Source: Avoscillospira_A sp052117125
GTDB taxonomy: Bacteria; Bacillota; Clostridia; Oscillospirales; Oscillospiraceae
Assembly: GCF_052117125.1 (NCBI RefSeq)
Contig: NZ_JBQKJT010000002.1
Coordinates: forward strand, 1-64,000
Reading direction: 5' to 3'
DNA length: 64,000 bases
Shown: in pieces, positions 1-9,108 of the stretch
Position numbering within the stretch: position 1 is the stretch's first letter
Layout of the letters: each line of letters begins with the position of its first letter
Program-made: the position numbers and the translations under genes
Notes under the pieces: generated by a model
The model's database searches: none
Seen by the model: only the letters and a program-made list of their open reading frames with translations
What the model was told of the DNA's origin: nothing

Positions 1-1
1 C

Positions 2-73
2 TGGCGGCTTGAAGTTGTGCGCTCTCGCGAAGAAATGCGCCGGGAAGCCTATGGTTTCCTGCCTGATGGGTGA
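2..73 (+). CDS. C-terminal tail of an upstream gene (partial)
   Basis: Frame 2 is open from the window edge to a TGA at 71-73. It encodes a charged 23-residue tail ending in GFLPDG. The gene would converge with the sigma-factor gene that ends at 123, leaving about 50 bases between the two stops. The fragment is too short to assign to a family, and a chance open frame of this length is possible. Confidence 0.35.
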   Translation, partial: WRLEVVRSREEMRREAYGFLPDG

Positions 74-122
74 TTCGACAGCGCTTGCCTCAGCAATTGT
101 GCGGTGCTGCCCTAAATTTTTC

Positions 123-1910
123 TCAGGATATCTCGTTCAGTATTTCTTTTTGTAAGGCATCTGCTCTGGACCACTCTCCTACCTCCAGCGGCAGCTCTGA
201 CGGGACAATGAAGTTTGGTGGAAGATACGAAATATTGCAGAGTTCCAGGCTGGGGCAATCCAGCAGAGGTGTCAAGTCTATCCGTTCCATGACAGTACCC
301 GGAGCAGGATACAGTCTCAACAGACGCAACTCCGGCAACTGGGCCAGCAAGCTCAGATCCGTCTGGGTATCAATATGAATATCCAACGATTCCAGCGACG
401 GCAAGCAGGACAGCATCTCCGGTGATTTTGTAATGTCATAGGTATCATACGAATTTAATGTCCGCAAATTCGGCAAAACAGCGTCAGAATATAAGGTAAT
501 TGTATTTAATTCCAAGTTATTGTCAAAAGACAGCGAGTACAGATTGGTCAGCTGGGATATGTCCAAAGTATGATCTCCTGTAAAGCTAAAGTACAGAGAA
601 TGGAGTGTAACTTTGGATTCCAAGGGTGTCAGATCGGTTTCTGGTGAAATATCGACCGAGCATTGTTGCAGCTCTGGAAAGCTATCCAAAAAAGACAAGT
701 CTACTATGGCTGTATCCAGCCCCATGATTGAGTTGGTATTAAAGCTGAGCACTGACATATCATCGGGTAAGGTTTGCAACAGCGCACCGCCATCAGACAT
801 CTGATAGTGCAGATTTCTCAGATTGGAAAAAAGCGCCAAATCCTCCAAGCTAGACAGTGACTGGCTTCCTTCCGGTGCTGCGCCATCCTCGCTCCATTCC
901 AGAGAAATTCCATTATCCACCAAAAAAAGGGAATAGAATTTTTCCAAATCATCCGTATGCAATGCGCCGGTGGGTTTATCCAGCAGCAAACGGACATTGT
1001 GCTCCATGGCTGGGTCCGCAAAGTCCAACGCCGGTTCGTGCAGTATAGCGGCGGCGCCGCCACCGATGACTACGGCGCCGGCGGTAATTCCGGCGGCCAG
1101 TTTGACTTTGATCGCCGTTGCCGCCGTAGTTTTAGCCGTTGCTGCAGCCGTCGTACCTCCGGCAGCTCCCTGCCCGCCAGCCGCCGTGGCCGCTGCGCCG
1201 GTGGCGGCGGCAGCCGTAGACAGCCCCAACTCCGTACCGACCTTCTGCCAAAGTTCTGAGAAAACCGATGGAGCCGGCAGTTCTTCTGCCGTACAGCGGA
1301 ACAGCAGCCCGAGCGGCAGGAAGGTATGGAACCGCACATGGTCCCGCTCCTCAATGGTCACAATTTCTTCTTTCAGCTTCTTACGGGCATAGTTCAATCT
1401 GCTTTTGACCGTTCCAGTGGAACAATCCTGGATTTCCGCGATTTGCTCCACAGTACAGCCGGAAAAATAGAACAACAAGACACATTCCCGCTGCTGCTCC
1501 GGCAGGCGCTCCACCAAGTCCAGCATCAGCCGTCTGGTATCTGCCTGTTCTGTTGCCACATGGGGCAGAATGGCTTCATCGGGATCCGGCAGGGATTCAA
1601 AATACGGTGTCCCGCTGTCATCCTCTTGGTTGGTCAGGACATATTTTCCCTCTTTGTGATATAGGCGATGGCATTGATGCGCGGCAATCTGGTACAGCCA
1701 ACTCATCAATGCCTCAGGATGTTGCAGCTTCTGGATATTCTGCATAGCAGACAGATATGTTTCCTGCACCACATCCATCGCTTGCTCACGATTTTTCGTC
1801 AGACGAAGCGCCAAGGCAAAAACACGCGGACTTGTTTGCTGGTACAGCTCCCCCATGGCATCCACATCGCCATTTTGAGCCTGGACAACGAGCGTTTCTA
1901 TCTCTTTCAT
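123..1910 (-). CDS. ECF-type sigma factor fused to transmembrane segment and LRR domain
   Basis: The N terminus is a sigma-70 region 2 (about residues 10-80), with a region 4 helix-turn-helix at about 125-180 (CTVEQIAEIQDCSTGTVKSRL). A long Ala/Gly/Thr-rich linker then leads to one hydrophobic segment (about 270-290). The last 250 or so residues carry leucine-rich repeats (for example LTNLYSLSFDNN). At 595 aa it is about three times the usual ECF length. The layout predicts a membrane-tethered sigma factor with an LRR sensor outside the cell, so it could start transcription only at the membrane or after proteolytic release; that is inference. No anti-sigma gene is adjacent, so the fused part may play that role. 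ATG start, with GGAAT about 8 bases upstream. Confidence 0.85.
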   Translation of the reverse strand: MKEIETLVVQAQNGDVDAMGELYQQTSPRVFALALRLTKNREQAMDVVQETYLSAMQNIQKLQHPEALMSWLYQIAAHQCHRLYHKEGKYVLTNQEDDSGTPYFESLPDPDEAILPHVATEQADTRRLMLDLVERLPEQQRECVLLFYFSGCTVEQIAEIQDCSTGTVKSRLNYARKKLKEEIVTIEERDHVRFHTFLPLGLLFRCTAEELPAPSVFSELWQKVGTELGLSTAAAATGAAATAAGGQGAAGGTTAAATAKTTAATAIKVKLAAGITAGAVVIGGGAAAILHEPALDFADPAMEHNVRLLLDKPTGALHTDDLEKFYSLFLVDNGISLEWSEDGAAPEGSQSLSSLEDLALFSNLRNLHYQMSDGGALLQTLPDDMSVLSFNTNSIMGLDTAIVDLSFLDSFPELQQCSVDISPETDLTPLESKVTLHSLYFSFTGDHTLDISQLTNLYSLSFDNNLELNTITLYSDAVLPNLRTLNSYDTYDITKSPEMLSCLPSLESLDIHIDTQTDLSLLAQLPELRLLRLYPAPGTVMERIDLTPLLDCPSLELCNISYLPPNFIVPSELPLEVGEWSRADALQKEILNEIS

Positions 1911-2103
1911 GCTATCATTCCATTTTTATAGATTTTCTGACGCGGATCAGCAATTCCCCGACGTAGTTTTTTCGTTTACTGTCTCCGCAATCAGAAGTTT
2001 ACCGTATAATGTAAATCAATTATATCGGCCCACCTAAAAATGTCAAGTGATAGCAACCGCAGCTATGCTGAGCGCCGCCCTCAATTTCCCTGTCGGCCTC
2101 TGT

Positions 2104-3594
2104 TTATACACTCATAGCACGATACAGGAATGTGATAATCTGCGCCCTGCTGCATATCTGTTCCGGTTCAAACCGGTCAGCACCAGTACCCACAGAAATA
2201 CCAGACTCAGCCGCCCACGCTACCGCATCACAATAGGGAGCCTCCTCTACTACATCGCGAAATACACACGCTGTTGTAGGCATAGGAGCGCCAGACCATT
2301 TCCATAAATACAGCATTGTGGTGCTGCGTGTACACGGTGTATCTGGTTGGAACGTTGTATCGGTAAGTATACCTTGCTCATACGCCCAGACAACCGCGTT
2401 GTAATAATAGTCGGTGTTCTTGATGTTTGCAAAGGGATTTTCCGTTGCCGGTACGGGAGAACCGCTGGCTCGCCAGAGGAAGGTCAGAATCTGTGCCTGT
2501 GTGCAGTCGGCATTGGGGGAAAACAAATTGGCCGACGTACCCGCAGCAATATTCTGGTCTACCGCCCATTGTACCGGTTCACAAAAATAGGTGGAAATCG
2601 CCACATCTGCAAAGGGCGGCTTTTCCAATTCTATATCGGTATAGGCATATACATCATCATAGAGTGGCCAATCATTGATATATACACCGCTGAAAACCGT
2701 TTCCCCTGTCTTCATTCCGACACGCGCATTACCGTTATCCAGAAAACGTGCGGAGTCATATTCTATTGGAATGACAATCTGGTTGTTGCTGTCTACGATG
2801 CCATACCGTTGACGCTCCGAGCACATTTGCGAAACAATAAAGTATCCATTTTGATAGTCTTCAATAGAATAATAAGCGAACGGCAAAATTTGTTGACTTT
2901 TTTCCGTAATGACACCCCATTGGTTATTGTCGTTCCGTACACCATACAGGTTTTGATCTAGCGTATAAATTGATCTGTATTTGCACGGGAAGATCATACC
3001 GACCCCGTATCGATATAGCCCAAGCCGGGATACGTTATTGCTGTCGTAGGTCGTGAGCCAATAGTCATTAGGGTATTCCTCCCCACGGGGCTCAATTTCC
3101 TGAAAGACATTCGGTATCAGCAGGTTGAGATTGGAATCATACAACTGCAGCTTACTGCCAACACCGAACTCCCATGGTCCGATTGCAAAAAGTCCGCGCG
3201 CTTGGTCCACCAGTTCAATGCTGCTTTCTGAAAAGCCATAGAGAATGTTGCCCTGCAGATCCATTATAGCGTACTCAGATACAGGCCCATTGTAGGTCTG
3301 ACGACCAAAACGACTGACAATCAACTTGCCTGCAGCGTATTGAATCGACTCGTAGACAGGTGCAAGAATTGACTTTCCCTGTGCATCCCGCAATCCATAT
3401 TTCGGGTCCAGAATATATGTGCCTTCATTGAATAGAATCAGTCCGGTTTCCGGCTTGCCATACTCTTCCCAATCGGAGAGATAGCCATCTCCGATGTCTG
3501 CCATAGACAGTGCATATGCATCCATAGCCGCAGCAGAACACAGGAGCAGTGTCAATGTGATTACTAAAAAAAGCGTGCCAAACTTTTTTCTCAT
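2104..3594 (-). CDS. secreted SLH-domain protein with WG-like repeats
   Basis: A 496-aa exported protein. Residues 1-29 form a signal peptide (basic start, Leu-rich core, AxA-like cut site). Residues 40-320 hold KWGVID-like repeats (QWGVITEK, RYGIVDSNNQIVIP), typical of WG_beta_rep proteins. Three SLH domains follow at about 325-496 (FADVAISTYF, FANIKNTDYYYNAVVWA, FRDVVEEAPYCDAVAWA). SLH domains dock proteins on cell-wall polymers, so it is probably displayed on the surface; the ligand of the WG part is unknown. It shares the SLH layout with the next gene at 3734-4843 and with the RCC1 protein at 17759. Confidence 0.82.
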   Translation of the reverse strand: MRKKFGTLFLVITLTLLLCSAAAMDAYALSMADIGDGYLSDWEEYGKPETGLILFNEGTYILDPKYGLRDAQGKSILAPVYESIQYAAGKLIVSRFGRQTYNGPVSEYAIMDLQGNILYGFSESSIELVDQARGLFAIGPWEFGVGSKLQLYDSNLNLLIPNVFQEIEPRGEEYPNDYWLTTYDSNNVSRLGLYRYGVGMIFPCKYRSIYTLDQNLYGVRNDNNQWGVITEKSQQILPFAYYSIEDYQNGYFIVSQMCSERQRYGIVDSNNQIVIPIEYDSARFLDNGNARVGMKTGETVFSGVYINDWPLYDDVYAYTDIELEKPPFADVAISTYFCEPVQWAVDQNIAAGTSANLFSPNADCTQAQILTFLWRASGSPVPATENPFANIKNTDYYYNAVVWAYEQGILTDTTFQPDTPCTRSTTMLYLWKWSGAPMPTTACVFRDVVEEAPYCDAVAWAAESGISVGTGADRFEPEQICSRAQIITFLYRAMSV

Positions 3595-3733
3595 TTCACT
3601 TATCCTCTCATTCTCAATGTAATTTCCGTCAAAACGATACGTTCAAGCCTCGGTCAATAACCGGATTAAGTCACGTTATCGACCGTGGCTCAGACAGTGG
3701 CATATCGCCGCTGCCAATACTACACGCTGTCCA

Positions 3734-4843
3734 TTACTTCCACAGACAGTAAATTACATCGGAACGGGGACAAGTTTCTGTAGCCGAAAACTTCAAACCA
3801 TCCGTCACTCCATGCTCAGCCGCCCAACGAATCGCCGCCTCGGACCAATCGCTGCCCGACGCCGCTCCACCATCCGCACGGCAAAGCATGGCAAGAATCT
3901 GCTCATATGTCAGGATTCCCTCTGTACTGAATCGACCATTGCCAACACCACCGACAATGCCCTGTTCCGCCGCCCACAGAACTGCCTTGTAGTAGTACGC
4001 TGTTTCATCGGTTACATCCGAAAAGGGGCTCACACTGGACAAGGGTTCCGGAGAACCGGCGGCCCGCCACAAGAAAGTCGCTGCCTGGGCGCGTGTGACT
4101 GGCGACGACGGAGAAAATTTTGCAGCGCTGGTACCATTGGCGATTCCGTTTTCCACTGCCCAGACGACGGCATCATAGTAATACGCGCTGGTGGATACAT
4201 CAGAGAAGATACCGGAAGAGGGCTCTGTATATCGGTAGGCGTTATACTGGTACTTTGTATAATGCTTAGTAGAGGTGTCGGTTACGGCAGGGTCTACATA
4301 AAAGGTGTAAAGCAGATAGATGGAATCCGTTCCGGCATCCGGCATGGAAAAGGTCACAGACTCTCCCGCAGACAGCAGACCGTCAGTTTCCATGGCGGCG
4401 CCGAGAAGATAGTAGCCTCTTGGGACAGTACGCCACTGTCCGCTGGAGGACAGAACATATGTGTCTTTATCAATGTCCATAAAGTATCCGCCGGGAATAC
4501 TCTCTGTCTGTCCTTCCTGGTTTACCAGAGAAGATTGCGGATGAAAAACTTCACAGTAAACATATACAGAGTTGGCGTCATTCGGGTTTGTATTGGTCAC
4601 GGTAATCTGCTGACCTTCCTCCATCGCATAGTGGAAGGTATCCTCAAAATAGAACGACTCACCGAGATAGTCCGCAGTACCCCAGCTAAGCAGATACTTG
4701 TCTTCCAGGGGTATCTTGGGTGCGTCGTGCTCTATACTGAAGCAATCAGAAAAAACTGTTTGCTCCGCAGCATGTACCGGTGTGATGCCTGCCAGAGCCA
4801 CGCAGGCCAGCAGCGTACATAAAATTCTTCTGTTCTTTTTCAT
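3734..4843 (-). CDS. secreted SLH-domain protein
   Basis: A 369-aa protein with a signal peptide (MKKNRRILCTLLACVALAG..., cut after VHA). About 190 residues of beta-rich sequence with no recognised family follow, then three SLH repeats from about residue 215 (FSDVSTSAYYYDAVVWAVENG, FSDVTDETAYYYKAVLWAAEQG, a weaker third copy ending at YCLWK). It should anchor non-covalently to the cell wall. It ends 139 bases upstream of the start of the other SLH gene at 3594 and may be transcribed with it. The N-terminal domain includes a stretch that mentions neither catalytic nor binding motifs I can name, so its function is unknown. Confidence 0.8.
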   Translation of the reverse strand: MKKNRRILCTLLACVALAGITPVHAAEQTVFSDCFSIEHDAPKIPLEDKYLLSWGTADYLGESFYFEDTFHYAMEEGQQITVTNTNPNDANSVYVYCEVFHPQSSLVNQEGQTESIPGGYFMDIDKDTYVLSSSGQWRTVPRGYYLLGAAMETDGLLSAGESVTFSMPDAGTDSIYLLYTFYVDPAVTDTSTKHYTKYQYNAYRYTEPSSGIFSDVSTSAYYYDAVVWAVENGIANGTSAAKFSPSSPVTRAQAATFLWRAAGSPEPLSSVSPFSDVTDETAYYYKAVLWAAEQGIVGGVGNGRFSTEGILTYEQILAMLCRADGGAASGSDWSEAAIRWAAEHGVTDGLKFSATETCPRSDVIYCLWK

Positions 4844-4869
4844 TTAGACTCTCTCCTTTTCAGATTTCA

Positions 4870-4964
4870 CCAACGGAGACGGCCGCAAATACTGACTTTT
4901 TGAAGGAACGGCATTCATAAGAAGCTCGCCTTCCAGATTTTTGGTGTTGGCCGGTCTCCGTTGG
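4870..4964. repeat. long-loop inverted repeat between zinc-ribbon and SLH genes
   Basis: CCAACGGAGACGGCC at 4870-4884 pairs with GGCCGGTCTCCGTTGG at 4949-4964 (one bulged base), with about 64 bases between the arms. It lies between the stop of the gene at 5057 and the start of the gene at 4843, both on the minus strand. It could be an attenuator, a processing site or a protein site. There is no T run, so a simple terminator is unlikely. Confidence 0.5.
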
Positions 4965-5056
4965 GGTGAGCACTTTGGCTCACATTGGTAAGAGTCATTG
5001 AGAGACAGTTTGGTTTTATGACGTTGCGTTATTTTAAAATTTTTTTGTGCAGATGT

Positions 5057-5974
5057 TTACCACACCAGATCGTAGACCGCTTCCTCAATAAATTCTGCAA
5101 GAATGTTGGTATCCTGCATATCGTACTCTTCCATCATATCATCCCACTGATCAGTCAGATCATCCACCACTTCCTCCAAGGAATATCCATTAAATTCTAC
5201 GGAAACAATGCTGTGTTTGATGCGTTGGAAAGAAAACGTAAACTGCGCCGAAAGCATGGCCAGAAGCAGAATCGCCGAAAGGACCATGGTGAGGCCGGAA
5301 AACGTCTGCCGGTAAACTTCATTGTGCAAAAACAGCACCATAACAATCCAGAGAATCAGTGCCAGCCCAATCACAAGCAGAGCGGCAACTGTCCAGCCAA
5401 ACAAAACGAAGATGCAGGCCAGCAGGAACAGCGCTGTCGGGTACGGCGTACTGTAGCAAACGGCCAAGGCCACAGAAGCAAACGAATCCGTGCCGCGGGA
5501 AAGCTTGATCAGCAGGAAAAGGACCAGGATTGTAAGCAGCAGCGCACAAATGCCAATCAGAACGCCATCGCCAAACTGCAATACGGGTGAAATGTCCATT
5601 GCAATGTTGTTTCCGGCTCGTTTCAGCATCGTATCGACAGGATCAAAGATGGTGTACATTTGAACGCTGAGGAGCAATCCGTTGACAAAGCAGAAGAGTA
5701 CCGCCCAAACAATCGCAAGTTTACTGTTGCGGGCGGCTGTAAATTGCCGAACCGTTTGAGCTGGATCACGAAAATACGACTTCAGGAAATTCGTAAAGTC
5801 AGAGATCAGCGAAGGCGCAGCGGCTTGCATTGGAGCCGATGTAGCTGTAGTCGGCTCGGGTGATGGCGGAGTTTGGTTTTGTACCGTGTCAGCAGTGTAG
5901 GCATTTGCCTGCGTGCAGGGGCAAGGTACGCCATCAGTAAGTGGGCGGCCACAGTTTGTACAAAAATTAGCCAT
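5057..5974 (-). CDS. zinc-ribbon multi-pass membrane protein
   Basis: Residues 1-20 form a zinc ribbon (CTNCGRPLTDGVPCPC). A Pro/Thr/Ala-rich linker follows to about residue 60, then five hydrophobic segments spread over residues 85-235, and an acidic C-terminal tail. The architecture resembles zinc_ribbon_2 proteins fused to a Yip1-like or DUF-type membrane domain; function unknown. I chose the ATG at 5974 because AAAGGA stands 8 bases before it; an upstream in-frame start at 6043 has no ribosome site and would put coding sequence over the promoter. Divergent from the zinc-ribbon gene at 6156, with a promoter for each between them. Confidence 0.72.
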   Translation of the reverse strand: MANFCTNCGRPLTDGVPCPCTQANAYTADTVQNQTPPSPEPTTATSAPMQAAAPSLISDFTNFLKSYFRDPAQTVRQFTAARNSKLAIVWAVLFCFVNGLLLSVQMYTIFDPVDTMLKRAGNNIAMDISPVLQFGDGVLIGICALLLTILVLFLLIKLSRGTDSFASVALAVCYSTPYPTALFLLACIFVLFGWTVAALLVIGLALILWIVMVLFLHNEVYRQTFSGLTMVLSAILLLAMLSAQFTFSFQRIKHSIVSVEFNGYSLEEVVDDLTDQWDDMMEEYDMQDTNILAEFIEEAVYDLVW

Positions 5975-6011
5975 AATTGACATCCTTTCTCTTTCTATTT
6001 GATTCAGGAAA

Positions 6012-6040
6012 ATTATATCATTGAAAGAAAAAATTGTAAA
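6012..6040 (-). promoter_or_regulatory. sigma-A-type promoter for the 5057-5974 gene
   Basis: On the minus strand TTTACA (6035-6040) is followed after 17 bases by TATAAT (6012-6017), with TG one base upstream of the -10 box (extended -10). The predicted start of transcription lies about 30 bases before the ATG at 5974. Confidence 0.7.
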
Positions 6041-6069
6041 CATTCATTTCAATAAAGCGTTAGGATATA

Positions 6070-6099
6070 TTTACAGATGATGGTGGAATTTGTTATAAT
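6070..6099 (+). promoter_or_regulatory. sigma-A-type promoter for the 6156-13763 gene run
   Basis: TTTACA at 6070-6075 and TATAAT at 6094-6099 are 18 bases apart, with an extended TG just upstream of the -10 box. The two divergent promoters are back to back with 29 bases between their -35 boxes, so a shared regulator could sit between them. Confidence 0.7.
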
Positions 6100-6155
6100 C
6101 AGTGCAGAATACTGGCAGAATGCTCGGAAAATTTTTAGAGAGGAAGAGAGTCATA

Positions 6156-7400
6156 ATGAACAACTTTTGCAGAAAATGTGGTGCAAAACTCAACGGCGGA
6201 GAAAAATTCTGTGGAATGTGCGGCGCAAAATGTATTGAGGAGTCTGTGCAGCCGCCAGCAGCAGCGGCCACGCCTCCTACTCCCCCAACGCCGTCTGCTC
6301 CCCCCACACCGTCTGCACCGCCCACACCGCCTGCGATGGCCACTCCGATGCCGGCTATCAAACGCAGCCGCAAACCGCTTATACTGATCGGTATTGCAGC
6401 AGTTTGTGTTGTAGCATTCTTACTGTTTGGAAAGCTCTATTATTTTCCATATATGATGCCGGAATCCGTTCTCACATCTCAATGGGCGTGTGACTGGGTT
6501 ATTGAGCAAATCCAGCAGGACACCAGTCTGGAAGAACAATTCACCGTCACTGCGACAGTGCAGACGCCCGCCGCAGCGCCGAAACAGGATGGGCTGCAGC
6601 TGGAGTACGAAAATGTGCAGTGCGACTATCAGTTCACTGTGAACGGACAAACAGTTACCCTGTCCACAAAAGCTAATTTCACAACCGGCATTTTCCCGGG
6701 GAACATCAAAAAAATTGAATTTCAAGAATTTGAATATCCGGACGATTTTCTGATGGAGCAGCAAGAAGAATCTGGCGCGGATTCTTCAGATCCCGCGCAA
6801 ACTGCACCGGCAGATCCAGAGCCTGCCGTGCCAGAGCAGACGGAACCAGCTGACCAAACGGATTTTACTGCCTATACGCCCCTGCCCGAATACCACTACG
6901 GAGTGTGGTACAGTGAAGAAGGCTATCCCTACAGTTTAGATGAGGACTGTTTTTTGGTTACTGCCGAAGGAGATGGTATTACAACAGATTTGAAAGCCGA
7001 ATTTGTGCGGCGTGGGTCCGAAGAGGTTCACACGCTGTGGATTCCAGTGAATATGCCTGATTTGATTCATATTGACGGTCAGGTCTTTACACGAGAAGAA
7101 CCCCAGGATAACTATATTCTGCCGGAAAGCAACCAGCGCTATCTGACAGAGGCGGATTTGGAGTCTCTAACCCATGAGGAATGCTGTCTGGCCAGAAATG
7201 AAATCTATGCCCGCCATGGCAGAATATTTACCACCGAAGAGATTGCCAGCTATTTTGAAGAAAAGGACTGGTATCAGGGAACCATTGAACCCCAGGTTTT
7301 TGACCGAAATACCAGTATCTATTTCAACGACTATGAATTGAAAAATGTCCAGCTGCTCCAGCAATATGAAAAGGAGAAGTTTGGCGGTTCCTACTATTGA
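6156..7400 (+). CDS. zinc-ribbon membrane protein with C-terminal YARHG domain
   Basis: A 414-aa protein. Two CxxC pairs at the N terminus (CRKCGAKLNGGEKFCGMCG) form a double zinc ribbon. A Pro/Thr-rich tract (PPTPSAPPTP) and one membrane segment follow (about residues 75-95), then an extracytoplasmic part. Near the end NEIYARHGRIF (about residues 345-355) is the signature of the YARHG domain found in bacterial surface proteins. The start is fixed by AGAGGAAGAGAG just upstream. It leads a same-strand run of envelope genes and may have a sensing or wall-related role, but no enzyme motif is visible. Confidence 0.8.
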   Translation: MNNFCRKCGAKLNGGEKFCGMCGAKCIEESVQPPAAAATPPTPPTPSAPPTPSAPPTPPAMATPMPAIKRSRKPLILIGIAAVCVVAFLLFGKLYYFPYMMPESVLTSQWACDWVIEQIQQDTSLEEQFTVTATVQTPAAAPKQDGLQLEYENVQCDYQFTVNGQTVTLSTKANFTTGIFPGNIKKIEFQEFEYPDDFLMEQQEESGADSSDPAQTAPADPEPAVPEQTEPADQTDFTAYTPLPEYHYGVWYSEEGYPYSLDEDCFLVTAEGDGITTDLKAEFVRRGSEEVHTLWIPVNMPDLIHIDGQVFTREEPQDNYILPESNQRYLTEADLESLTHEECCLARNEIYARHGRIFTTEEIASYFEEKDWYQGTIEPQVFDRNTSIYFNDYELKNVQLLQQYEKEKFGGSYY

Positions 7401-7419
7401 AACAGGATATGAGGTTGCT

Positions 7420-9021
7420 ATGAGAAAAGGAATTGGCGTATTCAGCAGTATTCTGCTCTTATGCTGTTTGTTGACAGGCTGTCGTCCGTCTGAGCCGGAG
7501 ATTGTGGAGGCAGGCTCTCGCGTACCGGAGCTGCCTCTGCTGGAGCCAGAGGCGTTGGAAACGGGACCGGTATCCCAGCCAGCGGAAGAAACCGGAGCGC
7601 CGTCAGAGCCACAGGAGCCGGCGGCTATGCCGGAACCAGAAAAGCTCCTCATTGCCATAGATGCCGGCCATCAGGCTAAGGGAGACTACAGCACGGAGCC
7701 CATCGGTCCCGGTGCTTCTGAGCAAAAGGCCAAGGTCAGCAGCGGCACACAGGGTCGGTTTACCGGGCTGGCAGAGTATGAGCTCAATCTGACTGTTGCT
7801 ACCCTGCTGCGTGAAGAATTGGAAGATCGCGGCTATGAAGTGCTGATGATCCGGGAGTCCAACGACGTTTCCATTTCCAATATGGAGCGGGCAGCCATGG
7901 CCAATGAGGCTGGAGCAGATGCATTTATCCGTATTCATGCCAATGGCTCAGAAGACCCATCTGTGAATGGTATTATGACGCTGTGTATGACGCCGGACAA
8001 TCCGTATAACAGTGTATTGTATCCACAAAGCCGCGCCCTGGCTGACGCATTGCTGGATGGCATGGTAGCGGCCACCGGCGCCAATCGGCAATCGGTGTGG
8101 GAAACGGATACCATGAGCGGAATCAATCATGCGCAAGTTCCGGTTTCCATTGTAGAAATGGGATACATGACCAATGAGACAGAAGACCACAATCTGGCCA
8201 CTGCTGCATATCAGCAAAAATTGGCGGAGGGCATGGCCAACGGCCTTGATCAATTTTTTGCTGGGCAAGAGGACAGCAATGCGCCTGTTCAGACGGACAG
8301 CGCACTGCAGCAGGCGTTGGATACCGCGTTGGAGGGGCTGTCCAGCCGATGGGATGTTTATGTGGAAGATCTGACCACCGGTGAGATTGCCTCTGCCGCG
8401 CATCAGCTGCCGGCAGACGGTAAGATGGTATCGGCCAGCCTCATAAAACTGTTTATTATGGGCGCCGTTTATGAGCAGGTAGAGGCCGGGACGCTGACCG
8501 AATCCCAGGTGGATGCCGATGTCCATTCCATGATTACCATTAGCGACAACAGCGCTTCTAACCGTCTGACAAAGCTCCTGGGCGGCGGCGATGCGGTAAA
8601 AGGTATGGATGCCGTCAATGCGTTTGCAAAGTCGTTGGGCTGTACGCATACGGAACTCAACCGCTTGATGTTGGAAGATAATGGATTGCAGAACTACGTT
8701 TCTGCCGCTGATTGTGCAGCCATACTGAAGGCAATCTATACCGGAACGTGTGTCAATGCGGAGTATTCGTCCATCATGCTGGAGCATTTGAAGGGGCAGC
8801 AGGTCAATAACCGTATCCCGGCTGGTATTCCCAATGGAACGGAAGTGGCTCACAAGACTGGTGATCTGTCCGGGCTCAGCTGCGGTGATGTGGGTATTGT
8901 GCTAGGGCCGAAAACAGACTACATTATCTGCGTAATCTGCAACGATCCCTATACGGATAGCGGTGCAGCCGCTAAAATCGTGGAGATATCGCAGCAGGTT
9001 TATGGGGTACTACAGTCGTAA
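7420..9021 (+). CDS. lipoprotein: Amidase_3 fused to serine beta-lactamase-like domain
   Basis: Residues 1-20 are a lipoprotein signal with lipobox LLTGC. Residues about 75-280 form an N-acetylmuramoyl-L-alanine amidase (Amidase_3) with the zinc ligands and catalytic Glu in place: IDAGHQ, E in AEYELN, RIHANG, IVEMGYM. Residues about 300-533 match the class A beta-lactamase/DD-peptidase fold: SASLIK (SxxK, about 338), SDN (about 374) and HKTG (about 478). Both halves therefore look catalytically competent. Joining a peptide-stripping amidase to a penicillin-recognising fold in one lipoprotein suggests a wall-remodelling enzyme; true beta-lactamase activity is possible but unproven. Starts 20 bases after the previous gene stops, so co-transcribed. 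Confidence 0.85.
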   Translation: MRKGIGVFSSILLLCCLLTGCRPSEPEIVEAGSRVPELPLLEPEALETGPVSQPAEETGAPSEPQEPAAMPEPEKLLIAIDAGHQAKGDYSTEPIGPGASEQKAKVSSGTQGRFTGLAEYELNLTVATLLREELEDRGYEVLMIRESNDVSISNMERAAMANEAGADAFIRIHANGSEDPSVNGIMTLCMTPDNPYNSVLYPQSRALADALLDGMVAATGANRQSVWETDTMSGINHAQVPVSIVEMGYMTNETEDHNLATAAYQQKLAEGMANGLDQFFAGQEDSNAPVQTDSALQQALDTALEGLSSRWDVYVEDLTTGEIASAAHQLPADGKMVSASLIKLFIMGAVYEQVEAGTLTESQVDADVHSMITISDNSASNRLTKLLGGGDAVKGMDAVNAFAKSLGCTHTELNRLMLEDNGLQNYVSAADCAAILKAIYTGTCVNAEYSSIMLEHLKGQQVNNRIPAGIPNGTEVAHKTGDLSGLSCGDVGIVLGPKTDYIICVICNDPYTDSGAAAKIVEISQQVYGVLQS

Positions 9022-9108
9022 ATTTGCAATGTTTTTTTAGATACAGAGGGATACCTTTCGATGTATTGAGTCATAGAAAGGCACGCAACATAGAGAGAGT
9101 GAATCGTG

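Noticed and set aside
7948..8853. 301-codon open frame on the minus strand across the amidase/beta-lactamase gene
   Set aside because: The plus-strand gene has two complete sets of catalytic motifs; this frame has none.
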